From JABDEZ01 sp965276955 (lineage in GTDB: Bacteria > Bacteroidota > Bacteroidia > Chitinophagales > Chitinophagaceae), in assembly GCA_965276955.1 (NCBI GenBank), contig CBDIBP010000042.1:85415-149414 (forward strand): a stretch of DNA of 64,000 nt, in the 5' to 3' direction. The position numbers and the translations under genes were made by a program. Under the pieces are notes generated by a model. The model was given only the letters and a program-made list of their open reading frames with translations, did not search any database and had not been told where the DNA came from. Below, piece after piece: positions 28,167 through 37,797 of the stretch (positions are counted from its first letter, which is position 1; each line of letters opens with the position of its first letter).

Positions 28167-29134
28167 TGCCGATGTTGGTCGTTGAGCAGGTAACGAAAAA
28201 GTTTGATGATACACTTGCTGTAGATGGCATTTCGTTTTCTGTGGCAGAGGGGGAGAACCTGGTGTTGCTGGGTACCAGCGGCTGCGGCAAGACAACAACA
28301 TTGCGTATGCTCAACCGGCTGATACCTCCTACATCAGGAAGGGTGCAGATAAACGGGAAAGATGTGGGGCAGGAAGATGAGGTGCGGCTACGGCGCGGCA
28401 TAGGCTATGTGTTGCAGAACAATAGTTTGTTCCCGCACTATACCGTTGCTGAGAATATAGCTACTATACCTCGCTTGCTCTATTGGGATAAGAATAAGAT
28501 AGATGGCAGGGTGAACGAATTGCTGGAAAAGCTGCGGCTGGACCCGGCCACATACCTGCATAAATACCCCGCACAGTTAAGCGGCGGCCAACAACAACGG
28601 GTAAACATAGCCCGTGCGCTGGCAGCCAACCCACCATTATTATTAATGGATGAACCCTTTGGCGCTTTAGATACCGTGACCCGTACTAACATTCGCAAGG
28701 AATTCAAAGATCTTGATGAGTTCAGGAAGAAGACCATTGTTATGGTGACCCATGATGTACAGGAAGCTTTTGAATTGGGCGATAGGATATGCCTGATGGA
28801 TAAAGGAAAGATAATGCAGATAGGCACGCCGGGGGAATTGCTGAATAACCCTGTAAATGACTTTGTAGCGCATTTTTTTGAAGAACAAAAATTACAACTC
28901 ACCTTGCAGACGACCATACTAAGAGAGCTGTGGGGTAAGCTGCCGGAGGAAAATGGCGCAAATTCACATATGGGAATTAGTGCAAACTCAACCTTGTGGG
29001 CAGCAATGCAACAGTTGGATAGGACCAAAGGAACAGGTGCTACTTTAGCGATAAACAATGACGGTGAGATAAAGAATGTTTCGTGGGAAGGGGTAATGAA
29101 CGCGTACAGCGTGTATAAAAACAGAAGAGATTAA
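28166..29134 (+). CDS. ABC transporter ATP-binding protein, OpuCA/EgtV-like
   Basis: A 322-residue ATPase. Walker A is GTSGCGKTT, the signature LSGGQQQR, Walker B LLLMDEPFGALD and the switch His is in VTHDVQEA. After the core (about residue 240) comes an 80-residue tail with one CBS-like segment, as in ATPases of the betaine/choline/ergothioneine importer family. It overlaps both neighbours by one base (TAATG junctions), so it is translated together with the reductase before it and the permease after it. The substrate is inferred from context to be ergothioneine; glycine betaine or choline remains possible. Confidence 0.85.
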   Translation: MPMLVVEQVTKKFDDTLAVDGISFSVAEGENLVLLGTSGCGKTTTLRMLNRLIPPTSGRVQINGKDVGQEDEVRLRRGIGYVLQNNSLFPHYTVAENIATIPRLLYWDKNKIDGRVNELLEKLRLDPATYLHKYPAQLSGGQQQRVNIARALAANPPLLLMDEPFGALDTVTRTNIRKEFKDLDEFRKKTIVMVTHDVQEAFELGDRICLMDKGKIMQIGTPGELLNNPVNDFVAHFFEEQKLQLTLQTTILRELWGKLPEENGANSHMGISANSTLWAAMQQLDRTKGTGATLAINNDGEIKNVSWEGVMNAYSVYKNRRD

Positions 29135-30699
29135 TGCCTGTATCACAAGGTTTTTGGGAGTTCGTCGTCCAGCAAAGCGATAAATTGCTGGAGCAAACCC
29201 TTACGCATATAGGGCTCACCTTCGTTTCTCTATTCCTGTCCATACTTATTGGTGTACCCCTCGGCATCTTCATTGCTGAAAAAAGAAAGTTCTCCAATAT
29301 CGTTCTGGGAGTGGCCAACGTACTGCAAACCATACCCAGCATAGCATTGCTTGGGTTCATGATACCCATACTGGGCATAGGCCCGGTGCCTGCCATTACT
29401 GCTCTTTTCCTCTATGCTTTACTGCCTGTTATCCGCAACACATATACAGGTATTACCGGGGTCGATGTTGCAATAAAAGAGGCCGCTAAAGGTATGGGTA
29501 TGAGTTACTGGCAGCGGCTGGTAAAAGTAGAGATACCACTTGCCATGCCTGTGATACTGGCCGGCATACGTACCGCCACTGTTATAAATGTAGGGGTGGC
29601 CACACTTGCAGCATACATAGGCGCAGGTGGGCTGGGCGAGTTCATATTCGGGGGCATAGCGCTTAACAATACCAATATGCTGCTTGCCGGTGCTATACCC
29701 GCGGCGCTCCTGGCTATATTGTTCGATCTTATACTATCCCGGTTGCAGCACCTGAATGTGAGGAAGTGGAAAACAGGTATGGCTGTGCTCCCCATTGCTG
29801 TGCTGGTTTTGTCCTCTTTCTATATTATACCACGCGAAACGGGGAGCAAGTTGTTGGCAGGTTTTACTCCGGAATTTATGGGCCGTACCGATGGCTACCT
29901 GGGGCTGAAGGCAAAATATGGGCTAAAAATGCGCACCGTGGTCATCAGCGATGCCGTAATGTACAAAGCGCTTTATGAGAAGAAAATAGATGTAGTAAGT
30001 GGCTACAGCACAGATGGCAGGCTAAAAGCCTACGATCTGATAACACTTACTGATGATAAAGGCATCTTTCCGCCATATTATGCGGCACCGATAGTAAGGA
30101 CACAAGTGTTAGAGAAGTACCCCGAACTGGAGCCCGTGCTCAATATGCTGGCCGGAATCATCAATGATTCCATTATGACCGAACTGAATTACAGGGCCGA
30201 CTATTTGAAACAAGCACCTGAAAAAATAGCAGCCGACTTCCTTATGGCCCATCATTTGTGGCACCAGCCATTGGGTGGCGGGCAGGGGAGCGTGCGTATT
30301 GGGACTAAAATATTTACTGAGCAGTATATATTAGGTCAGATGTACACCATGCTTATAAAAGGCTACACACATCTTGATGTGGTGAACAAGGCCGGGTTAG
30401 GAGGCACCAAAATATGCTTTGAAGCCTTGCAAAATAACCAGGTGGATATGTACCCCGAATATACGGGCACGGGTTTGTTAGTGATCTTGCAACCGGACGA
30501 AAAAACAGTAAAACAGCTTGGTGCTGATAAGAATAAAGTATACAAGTTTGTGGCAGATGGTTTTAAGAAGAACTATGATTTGAAATGGCTGAAACCTATT
30601 GGTTTTAATAATGCCTATGCATTAATGATGCGCAGGCAACAATCTGATATACTACATGTTAGAACAATTACCGACCTCACACACCGTGTCGCAGAATAA
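29134..30699 (+). CDS. ABC permease fused to a circularly permuted substrate-binding domain, EgtU/OpuC-like
   Basis: A 521-residue fusion. Residues 1-205 are a BPD-type permease with the EAA loop near EAAKGMGMSYWQRL. A further membrane helix (210-232) leads outside. Then residues 240-371 match the part of OsmF/OpuCC-type binding domains that is normally C-terminal (EFMGRTDGYLGL, GYSTDGRL, FPPYYAAPIVR, LNYRADY), and residues 386-521 match the part that is normally N-terminal (VRIGTKIFTEQYILG, LGGTK, YPEYTGTG, PIGFNNAYALMMR, ITDLTH). The halves are thus swapped in order: a circular permutation. It precedes egtB and egtD, which points to ergothioneine import. Confidence 0.85.
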   Translation: MPVSQGFWEFVVQQSDKLLEQTLTHIGLTFVSLFLSILIGVPLGIFIAEKRKFSNIVLGVANVLQTIPSIALLGFMIPILGIGPVPAITALFLYALLPVIRNTYTGITGVDVAIKEAAKGMGMSYWQRLVKVEIPLAMPVILAGIRTATVINVGVATLAAYIGAGGLGEFIFGGIALNNTNMLLAGAIPAALLAILFDLILSRLQHLNVRKWKTGMAVLPIAVLVLSSFYIIPRETGSKLLAGFTPEFMGRTDGYLGLKAKYGLKMRTVVISDAVMYKALYEKKIDVVSGYSTDGRLKAYDLITLTDDKGIFPPYYAAPIVRTQVLEKYPELEPVLNMLAGIINDSIMTELNYRADYLKQAPEKIAADFLMAHHLWHQPLGGGQGSVRIGTKIFTEQYILGQMYTMLIKGYTHLDVVNKAGLGGTKICFEALQNNQVDMYPEYTGTGLLVILQPDEKTVKQLGADKNKVYKFVADGFKKNYDLKWLKPIGFNNAYALMMRRQQSDILHVRTITDLTHRVAE

Positions 30700-30718
30700 T
30701 AAAATATCCATAGCAGAC

Positions 30719-31852
30719 ATGTACAGGGCCATACGCAAGCGCTCTGAAATGATATGCAAACCACTGAGAACGGAGGACTATGTGGTGCAGCCGATAGTGG
30801 ATGTGAGTCCGCCAAAGTGGCACCTGGGACATGTGACCTGGTTTTTCGAAACGTTCATTTTGAAGCCCAACCTGGCTGATTACAAAGAATTTGATGCCGA
30901 CTATAACTATGTTTTCAACAGTTATTACGAAACTATAGGTGCCAGGGTCATCCGTACCGACCGAGGCAATCTGAGCCGGCCATCGGTAAGCGATGTGTAC
31001 AAATACCGACAGCATGTTGATGACGCAATGGGGCGTTTGCTTGAAGGTGAAATAACACAGGAACTGAGGGAGTTGGTACGATTGGGTTTGAACCATGAGG
31101 AGCAGCACCAGGAATTGCTGTATACCGACATCAAGTATATACTGGGCCATAACCCACTATTCCCTGCATATTCTGAAATGATATTTGCAGACGATGTTCC
31201 CGATGCAGAAAATGAATTTATAAATATTGCAGAAGGTGTTTACGAAATAGGCTACAACGGCGACGGGTTTTGTTTTGATAATGAGCTGGGCAGGCATAAA
31301 GTTTACCTCCAGTCCTACCAGATCAATACGCAGCTGGTCACTAATGAACAGTACCTGGCCTTCATGACCGCGGGTGGCTATGAAGATTTCAGGTACTGGC
31401 ACGCCGAAGGCTGGGACTGGGTAAAGAATAACCATATTACATCGCCACTATATTGGCACATCATAGATGGTAAGTGGTATCACTACACATATGCCGGCCT
31501 TAAACCGGTCGATCTTTCCGCACCTGTTTGCCATATCAGCTTTTATGAAGCAGCTGCTTTTGCAGAATGGCGGGGAATGCGCCTGCCTACAGAGCAGGAG
31601 TGGGAAGTAGCCAACAAACAGTTCGACTGGGGCCGCCGGTGGGAATGGACCAATAGTGCTTACCTGCCGTACCCTGGCTTTAAAAAAGCAGTTGGGGCAA
31701 TAGGGGAGTACAACGGTAAGTTCATGGTGAACCAGATGGTGCTGCGCGGCGCATCGGTGGTGACACCCCCAGGCCACAGCAGGGCTACATACCGCAATTT
31801 TTTTCAAACAAATTTAAGGTGGCAATTTACCGGCATCAGGCTGGCACAATAA
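30719..31852 (+). CDS. egtB: ergothioneine biosynthesis sulfoxide synthase EgtB
   Basis: EgtB is the iron enzyme that joins hercynine to cysteine or gamma-glutamylcysteine with oxygen. The N-terminal DinB_2 domain shows the metal-binding histidines in HLGHVTWFFE and LNHEEQHQELL. The C-terminal FGE-sulfatase domain ends with the diagnostic VNQMVLRGASVVTP, GHSRATYRNFF and RWQFTGIRLA. I chose the ATG at 30719 (MYRAIRKRSEMIC), which gives 377 residues and begins 20 bp after the preceding stop. An ATG at 30656 would add 21 residues but overlap the permease gene by 44 bp. No OvoA-type fused methyltransferase is present, arguing against ovothiol. Confidence 0.93.
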   Translation: MYRAIRKRSEMICKPLRTEDYVVQPIVDVSPPKWHLGHVTWFFETFILKPNLADYKEFDADYNYVFNSYYETIGARVIRTDRGNLSRPSVSDVYKYRQHVDDAMGRLLEGEITQELRELVRLGLNHEEQHQELLYTDIKYILGHNPLFPAYSEMIFADDVPDAENEFINIAEGVYEIGYNGDGFCFDNELGRHKVYLQSYQINTQLVTNEQYLAFMTAGGYEDFRYWHAEGWDWVKNNHITSPLYWHIIDGKWYHYTYAGLKPVDLSAPVCHISFYEAAAFAEWRGMRLPTEQEWEVANKQFDWGRRWEWTNSAYLPYPGFKKAVGAIGEYNGKFMVNQMVLRGASVVTPPGHSRATYRNFFQTNLRWQFTGIRLAQ

Positions 31853-31863
31853 ACTAACAGACC

Positions 31864-32805
31864 ATGAATAAATTTTTCCACGAAGTTTGGGAAGGCTTGA
31901 ACAATAACCCTAAAAGCCTTAGCTCTAAATACTTTTATGATGAGGATGGTGACGAGTTGTTTCAGGAGATAATGGAAACACCGGAGTACTACCTCACCAA
32001 TTGCGAACTCGAGATATTTTCCCAAAAAACAAATGAATTATCCGCCATTATTATGGAACAGGGCAATAGTTTTGACCTGGTGGAACTGGGCGCGGGCGAT
32101 GCCATGAAATCAAGTTATCTGCTTCGCGACCTGATAAATAAAGGTGCCGACATGACCTATTATCCTATAGATATTTCCAGTCATGTTATCTCTTCTTTGC
32201 AAAAAAAGCTACCAGCGACCATACCTGGCATACAAATACATGGTCTCAATGGCGAGTACTTCGATATGCTGTTGCAAATGAGCAAGGCATCGGGCAGGAG
32301 AAAGGTAGTGCTTTTCCTCGGCTCCAGTATAGGCAATTTCCCGTTGGATAAGACAGGAGAATTTCTCATATCATTGCGTCAGCAAGTAAACTCGGGCGAT
32401 CTTTTATTGATCGGGTTTGACCTTAAAAAAGACCCACAGCTTATATTAGCGGCTTATAATGACAAGGCAGGCGCTACACGCAGGTTCAATCTGAACCTCC
32501 TGAAGCGTATAAATAAAGAACTTGATGCCGATTTTAATATTGACCACTTTGAACACAGCCCGACATATGATGCAGAGACAGGCGCATGCAAAAGCTTCCT
32601 GAAAAGTACCCGGCAACAAAAGGTACGTATTGGAGAAGTGGGATGGGTTCATTTTAATGAGGATGAAGAAATATTTATGGAGATATCCCAGAAATATTCC
32701 ATTGATGAAACTGATAAATTGGCCACACAAAGCTCCTTCTTACCAGTAAGCCATATATTAGATAAAAAACGATGGTTTTTAGATGCTGTTTGGAAGGCAG
32801 TATAA
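31864..32805 (+). CDS. egtD: L-histidine N-alpha-methyltransferase EgtD
   Basis: A 313-residue SAM-dependent enzyme that trimethylates histidine to hercynine, the first step of ergothioneine synthesis. Diagnostic sequence includes LSSKYFYDEDGDELFQEI, the SAM site LVELGAGDAMKS, YYPIDIS, FLGSSIGNF and LIGFDLKKDP. It starts 12 bp after egtB, so the two form one operon. EgtC and EgtE are not present here; the lyase step may be carried out elsewhere, and if EgtB uses cysteine directly EgtC is not needed. Confidence 0.95.
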   Translation: MNKFFHEVWEGLNNNPKSLSSKYFYDEDGDELFQEIMETPEYYLTNCELEIFSQKTNELSAIIMEQGNSFDLVELGAGDAMKSSYLLRDLINKGADMTYYPIDISSHVISSLQKKLPATIPGIQIHGLNGEYFDMLLQMSKASGRRKVVLFLGSSIGNFPLDKTGEFLISLRQQVNSGDLLLIGFDLKKDPQLILAAYNDKAGATRRFNLNLLKRINKELDADFNIDHFEHSPTYDAETGACKSFLKSTRQQKVRIGEVGWVHFNEDEEIFMEISQKYSIDETDKLATQSSFLPVSHILDKKRWFLDAVWKAV

Positions 32806-32984
32806 GGTCTTTTTAAAAAATATAAATTTGTTTTCCAACCCTTTCGTGAAGTTGGGTGTCTATACTTGAAATTAAAAGGCAATAACTGCTATCCATAAGA
32901 AAAATTTAACATTCTCGTCATCGGATTGTTAATTTTATTTTTTTTGATTACTTTTATTCCTGTATACTATTTAAAAGGATACTC

Positions 32985-35900
32985 ATGTATAGAACTCGAC
33001 CATCTAAATTATTATTCATTCTATTATTTTCCCTATTGTCCTTTGGTAAAGGCTATGCATCGCATTTTGGTGCTGCTGATATTTGGGTAAAATATATAGG
33101 TACTGCAGGGCATCCATTGCGGTACGAGATACATCTTAACGTTTACCGTGCTTGTGAACCCTCTCAATCTTTGTTGAGCGGTACAGACATCGTTACTATA
33201 TCGCAAACGTTGGGATGTTCACCTCAGGGCCATGATACGTCGTGGAGCGTACAGGTAGATACCGTGGTCGGGGCTGGATCGGATACATTGGACCAGTTGT
33301 GTTCTGGCTTTAAATCTTTGAATTCCTGCCGTCAGCCTAATTCTGTTTATCCAGGCTTCAACAGGTTCAACTATGTGGCCATCGTAGATCTTCCATATCG
33401 GTGTACAGATTGGCACTTCGTATGGACGAATAGTGCAAGGAACGCAGGGATAAAGAACCTTTGCCAACCAGCAAGTTCTTACGCCCTTACCATTGATGCG
33501 CATCTTAATAATGAGTTTGCCAATACAAGCTCACCGCAATTTACCATAGATCCTATTCCTTATGTCTGTATCAATCAGCCGGCGCAGTTCTTTAATGGTC
33601 CGTACGATCCTGACGGCGATTCGCTTGTTGTAACGAACGTACAACCATGGGGATGCACCTTTACACCTTGTGCACCCGGTTGTGGTCCTAATACTGAGAT
33701 ACCTTACGATCCCGGTATACCAGTTGGTGGCATACCCTATACTTTGGCCGACCCTATACAAAGTATAGTGACCCCTTATCTGGTAGATTCGCTTACTGGT
33801 ATAGCTACTTTTACACCATCACTTACAGGTAAGTTCGTTATTGCATTCAGATGTGATAAATATGACCATATAACAAAAACGTTTATGGGCTCTACGCGGC
33901 GCGATGTGCAGGTGTCTGTATTGGCTTGCGCTTCCCCCGCCCCTAATATCGATACTATTCCACAAACAGTTTCTGGTGGTCTGCTGGATTCAGCATCCTC
34001 CTCAAAGGGTATGAACCTGATCTATGTGTGCCCGAACACACCTATAAGATTCTCTATGCAGGCAACTGCAAGGCCCGGGAGCACAGCTGTTTACCTGGGT
34101 GTAGATACAAGTAACAGTAATACACCTGGCAATACATTCACTGTAACTAATAACGGAAGTACAGCAGCGACCGGTACTTATACCTGGACCCCTGGCGATA
34201 CCAGCGTAGGTGTACACACTATCATATTCAGTTCAGTCGATTCCAGTTGTACCATACAGCAGCCGGTTGTACAGCAGAGCTATCTTGTCGTGACCATAAA
34301 AGTGATCACCGGGATCAATGCTATACCGAAGATATACAGAAGCTGTCCTTTATCTACTACTCCTATAACGCTTAATGTAGTAGGCCTACCTTCATCATTC
34401 GCATATGATTGGGAGGAATGGAAAAATAAGAATTCACTTTCATCGGCGGGTATCGTCAACCATACCAGTGCTAATCCACAGGTATCTCCAAGAGATACTA
34501 CTTTATACATAGTTTTTGCGCCAGGTCTTTTCGCCGGTAGCACCTGTAAAGTGAGCGATACTGTAACTGTGAATGTAGATACATCCAACCATATCAAGAT
34601 ACAGAATGTATCACCTATCATCTTGTGTCAGAAACAAACCATTCATCTCGATGCCATTGCCAATGGTAATCAGCCATCCTCCAACATTTCGTGCGGTGTG
34701 CCTATAGGTACTTACGATACGAGTCGTCCGGATTCTACAGTATTCGTTCCGCTTGCGGGTGCATATGCAGGTAGTATCAATAGCAATAATTCCTGTAGCC
34801 CTTTTGCTGGCAATGGTTCATCGCACCACCAGTATCTATTGCGTGCAGCCGATCTGATAAACTCCAGCATGATATCGGGTGTTATGACCGCTCTTACATT
34901 CTATGTAAGGACGCTACCTGCATCAGGTACTTATGACAGTGTAAAAGTGTCGCTGGGCTGCACAACTGTAAATACTCTGCCTAATGATGGCAGCTTTTTG
35001 GCAGGCGTTACCCCAGTGTATACCAATACAGCGCTCACAGTAAATGCCTTAGGTGCATTAAGGCTAAATTTTAATACCCCATATGCCTGGGATACCACTC
35101 AGAACCTTATAGTTGATGTTTGTTATTCTAACCCGGCTGCTTTAGCAACTGTACCTCCAAGTTTCGATTTTTATTCTACGGGATACCCAGCCACTACCTT
35201 TGCGTATAGCGATCTGGGTAACGTGTGCAATGGTGCGACTACTGCCTTGTCCGGTGGTAATCCTGAATATGCTGTACCAGCCATGCAGTTCAGTTATTAC
35301 GATGCACCTACAGTTCCTTTTGGGTATACATGGAAGATCGTTTATGGCTCTAACTTCTTTTCCGATACTACTGCTGAGAGTCCTATAGCATTCATCAATG
35401 AAAGCTCCAGATACTACGTATATAGTCGTGGTAAAAGTGGTTGCACCTTTAGAGATTCTATCGATGTATACCTTGATCCTGTGCGTCATCCACTCATCAC
35501 TCCTGCAGATACTACGATATGCTCAGGTATAGGAGTGCAGTTAGTGGCCAGCTATACACAAAATGGCTACCAGTGGTACCAGAATGGTTTTGACCCGACA
35601 ACAGTGGGTTTGAGCTGCAATACCTGCCAGACCACTATCGCTACGTTGGATACTACCACCAGTTATTCTTTAGTATTTACCGATACTCTGAACTGTAAGG
35701 ATACAGCATATGCGAACGTTAAGGTAGTCCCCTTACCAAGGTTCAAGATAAACAACAATGATACTACCATAAAGATCGGTACCAGTATCCAGTTATCTGT
35801 AAATACGGGCAATGAGTTCCAGTATGTGTGGAACCCTCCATTCAGTCTTGACAACCCGTATCTGTACAATCCTACAGCTACCCCTACAGTGCCAACGGTG

Positions 35901-36242
35901 TATAGCGTTATAGCGTACAACCAGTTCTGTACAGGTTACGATACTGTAAAAATAGGTATAGATTACAGATCAAACCTGTTCATCCCTTCGGCCTTTACAC
36001 CAAATGGAGATGGGAAGAACGATGTGTTCCGCATGTCTAACGTAAGCTACGAGAAGGTGATAGAGTTCCGTATATTCAATCGTTGGGGACAGCAGATATT
36101 CTCCGCAACCGATAACAAGGGCTGGGATGGTACATCGAACGGTGTGCTGAACGATATAGGTATCTATAATTACATCATACGGGTAGTATATCCTGATGGC
36201 GTTGAAGAGAACTTTACAGGTAATGTCACGCTTATCAGGTAG
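32985..36242 (+). CDS. secreted protein with T9SS type B (gliding-associated) C-terminal domain
   Basis: A 1,085-residue protein. A signal peptide (SKLLFILLFSLLSFGKGYA) is followed by an N-terminal region seen in many Bacteroidota surface proteins (SHFGAADIWVKYIG, YEIHLNVYRAC). The middle holds PKD/Ig-like segments, including PDGDSLVVT and TPSLTGKFVIAF. It ends with the type B sorting domain: IPSAFTPNGDGKNDVFR, IFNRWGQQIFSA, GWDGTSNG and a final VTLIR. Likely exported by T9SS to the cell surface. It has the same end signal as the protein at 2975-7474 but a different body. A perfect terminator hairpin follows. Confidence 0.9.
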   Translation: MYRTRPSKLLFILLFSLLSFGKGYASHFGAADIWVKYIGTAGHPLRYEIHLNVYRACEPSQSLLSGTDIVTISQTLGCSPQGHDTSWSVQVDTVVGAGSDTLDQLCSGFKSLNSCRQPNSVYPGFNRFNYVAIVDLPYRCTDWHFVWTNSARNAGIKNLCQPASSYALTIDAHLNNEFANTSSPQFTIDPIPYVCINQPAQFFNGPYDPDGDSLVVTNVQPWGCTFTPCAPGCGPNTEIPYDPGIPVGGIPYTLADPIQSIVTPYLVDSLTGIATFTPSLTGKFVIAFRCDKYDHITKTFMGSTRRDVQVSVLACASPAPNIDTIPQTVSGGLLDSASSSKGMNLIYVCPNTPIRFSMQATARPGSTAVYLGVDTSNSNTPGNTFTVTNNGSTAATGTYTWTPGDTSVGVHTIIFSSVDSSCTIQQPVVQQSYLVVTIKVITGINAIPKIYRSCPLSTTPITLNVVGLPSSFAYDWEEWKNKNSLSSAGIVNHTSANPQVSPRDTTLYIVFAPGLFAGSTCKVSDTVTVNVDTSNHIKIQNVSPIILCQKQTIHLDAIANGNQPSSNISCGVPIGTYDTSRPDSTVFVPLAGAYAGSINSNNSCSPFAGNGSSHHQYLLRAADLINSSMISGVMTALTFYVRTLPASGTYDSVKVSLGCTTVNTLPNDGSFLAGVTPVYTNTALTVNALGALRLNFNTPYAWDTTQNLIVDVCYSNPAALATVPPSFDFYSTGYPATTFAYSDLGNVCNGATTALSGGNPEYAVPAMQFSYYDAPTVPFGYTWKIVYGSNFFSDTTAESPIAFINESSRYYVYSRGKSGCTFRDSIDVYLDPVRHPLITPADTTICSGIGVQLVASYTQNGYQWYQNGFDPTTVGLSCNTCQTTIATLDTTTSYSLVFTDTLNCKDTAYANVKVVPLPRFKINNNDTTIKIGTSIQLSVNTGNEFQYVWNPPFSLDNPYLYNPTATPTVPTVYSVIAYNQFCTGYDTVKIGIDYRSNLFIPSAFTPNGDGKNDVFRMSNVSYEKVIEFRIFNRWGQQIFSATDNKGWDGTSNGVLNDIGIYNYIIRVVYPDGVEENFTGNVTLIR

Positions 36243-36263
36243 CAGTTATTACCGCAACCATAT

Positions 36264-36300
36264 AAAAAGTAAAGGTGCCTTATGGGCACCTTTACTTTTT
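36264..36300. terminator. bidirectional rho-independent terminator
   Basis: A perfect 16-bp stem (36264-36279 with 36285-36300) around a 5-nt loop, with A and T runs on opposite arms. It lies between convergent genes and can serve both strands. Confidence 0.9.
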
Positions 36301-36316
36301 ATATCAGACCACATCG

Positions 36317-37033
36317 TCAGCGAAAAGCGAATGGACTGTCAATGCTACTTAAATAGATAAATGAGCCTGAGCGCACAAGTATATTGTACTGCCCTGTGGT
36401 GCCATAACCGTAGCCAACCGGTATGCGGGTAGGATCGCGGATAGTGAATATTGAGTACTGGTAACGGGTGTTGATAAAGATGTTCTTATATGCTTTAAAG
36501 CTAAGCCCCAGCACATAGTCAAGGTCAGAGGTCTTAAAATAGTTGATATTCGGGTCTATAAGTACTGGTTGGTCTGCTTCTGCCCACTCTTTAAAGTTGA
36601 TGAGCCGGGCATATGATATGCCTGCTTCAATATCCAGCTGGCGTTGCCATACACATAGTTTGCTGGGTTTTATGTGTAATAGTATAGGTACTTCTACATA
36701 GTTCAGGTTCAGGTAGTACTTCTCTACATAAGTGCCTACATAGGGAGACTCCAGTACGTTCACACCCCTTACACCTTTCTGCGCATACAGCAGCTCCATA
36801 CTGGCGCCAAATGACTCTGAGAAACGTACTGTTACAATGCCACCGGCATTAAGCCCTACCTTGTAAAAACCATAGTAAGTATCGCCATCTACTTGCGTGA
36901 AATTGGTACCCACTACAATGCCGCCGGTAAATGTTTTTGGCTCCTCTTCGTAAAAATTACTCTGTGCTCTGCTACCTGCGTGGCACAGCAGGCCGGTGAA
37001 AAGTAAGCAGGCATGTAGAGACCACCGTTCCAT
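36317..37033 (-). CDS. outer membrane beta-barrel protein (PorT-like)
   Basis: A 238-residue protein with a signal peptide ending SRAQ and alternating amphipathic strands typical of the small outer-membrane beta-barrel family found throughout Bacteroidota (for example GGIVTVRFSESFGASMELLYAQKG and YYLNLNYVEVPILLHI). Some members, such as PorT, belong to T9SS; this one cannot be assigned to a system. It lies next to a T9SS cargo gene but on the other strand. Confidence 0.8.
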   Translation of the reverse strand: MERWSLHACLLFTGLLCHAGSRAQSNFYEEEPKTFTGGIVVGTNFTQVDGDTYYGFYKVGLNAGGIVTVRFSESFGASMELLYAQKGVRGVNVLESPYVGTYVEKYYLNLNYVEVPILLHIKPSKLCVWQRQLDIEAGISYARLINFKEWAEADQPVLIDPNINYFKTSDLDYVLGLSFKAYKNIFINTRYQYSIFTIRDPTRIPVGYGYGTTGQYNILVRSGSFIYLSSIDSPFAFR

Positions 37034-37100
37034 AAATTGAATGTACGTATAATAATACTAAAGCGGTCGTGATAATATATGCTAAACCGCGGTCTGGTCT

Positions 37101-37763
37101 CTAATTTTCTTCCTTCTTTTCCAGTGCGCCGTCCCGGTTGTAGTATCTCCAGGTACCCAGTTTCACACACGCTGGTGCATCCCGCTTATTTACGCGCTTT
37201 ATAGCTTTTCCGGTTTCAGGATCTATTACTTTTACAGTGTCGTAAACAATTGTCTTTTTCTCCGGATCTATAGCATATAGTCCGCTTGCCTTTACCTGGC
37301 CATTATCAAAATATTCACTGTAGGGGCCGCATTTTTCAAATAGGGTAGATGCATCTGGGGCTATGATGATGCCATACGTAATGCGGCTTTTCACCTTCCC
37401 GTTCGGGTAGAATTTCTCCCATAGTCCTACCGGGCTGTTCCTACAGTACCAGCCAGTAGCCTTAGTGCTGCCATTGTCATAGTACTCGGTCCACTTCTGC
37501 TCACGTTGCATGTCTTCATCACTTCCGCTAAAAAAGCCTTCTGCAAGCAGGTTGTAGTTTTTGTTGTATAGTTTGTATACAAGTGGATCATCGCCCAGGT
37601 ATACAATGTTCGATGTGTCTCCCGATGCCACGTAATACTTACCCGAGTCATCTTCTTTTATCAATCTGTTGTCGTTCTCAGATCTGTAGGAGAACGGTAT
37701 ATCTACCTGTGCATGCACTGTGCAGGCTATGCATAGCAGCAGCGACAATATGGTGAGTCTCAT
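37101..37763 (-). CDS. secreted MORN/YwqK-like repeat protein
   Basis: A 220-residue protein with a signal peptide (LTILSLLLCIACTVHAQ) and three to four repeats of the form YxNGxxKxxGxY, seen as YYDNGSTKATGWYC, FYPNGKVKSRITY and YFDNGQVKASGLY. These repeats occur in the YwqK family, often labelled toxin-antitoxin antitoxins, but a secreted copy without a partner gene is unlikely to be an antitoxin. Probably a surface or periplasmic scaffold. Function unknown. Confidence 0.75.
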   Translation of the reverse strand: MRLTILSLLLCIACTVHAQVDIPFSYRSENDNRLIKEDDSGKYYVASGDTSNIVYLGDDPLVYKLYNKNYNLLAEGFFSGSDEDMQREQKWTEYYDNGSTKATGWYCRNSPVGLWEKFYPNGKVKSRITYGIIIAPDASTLFEKCGPYSEYFDNGQVKASGLYAIDPEKKTIVYDTVKVIDPETGKAIKRVNKRDAPACVKLGTWRYYNRDGALEKKEEN

Positions 37764-37797
37764 CTTGATAATACTTTAGCTGCACAAAATAAAAAAA

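Noticed and set aside
30656..30719. Longer egtB start at 30656
   Set aside because: It overlaps the permease gene by 44 bp and adds residues that do not resemble the family N-terminus.
37101..37763. Antitoxin of a toxin-antitoxin pair
   Set aside because: YwqK-like repeats are often so labelled, but this copy is secreted and has no toxin neighbour.
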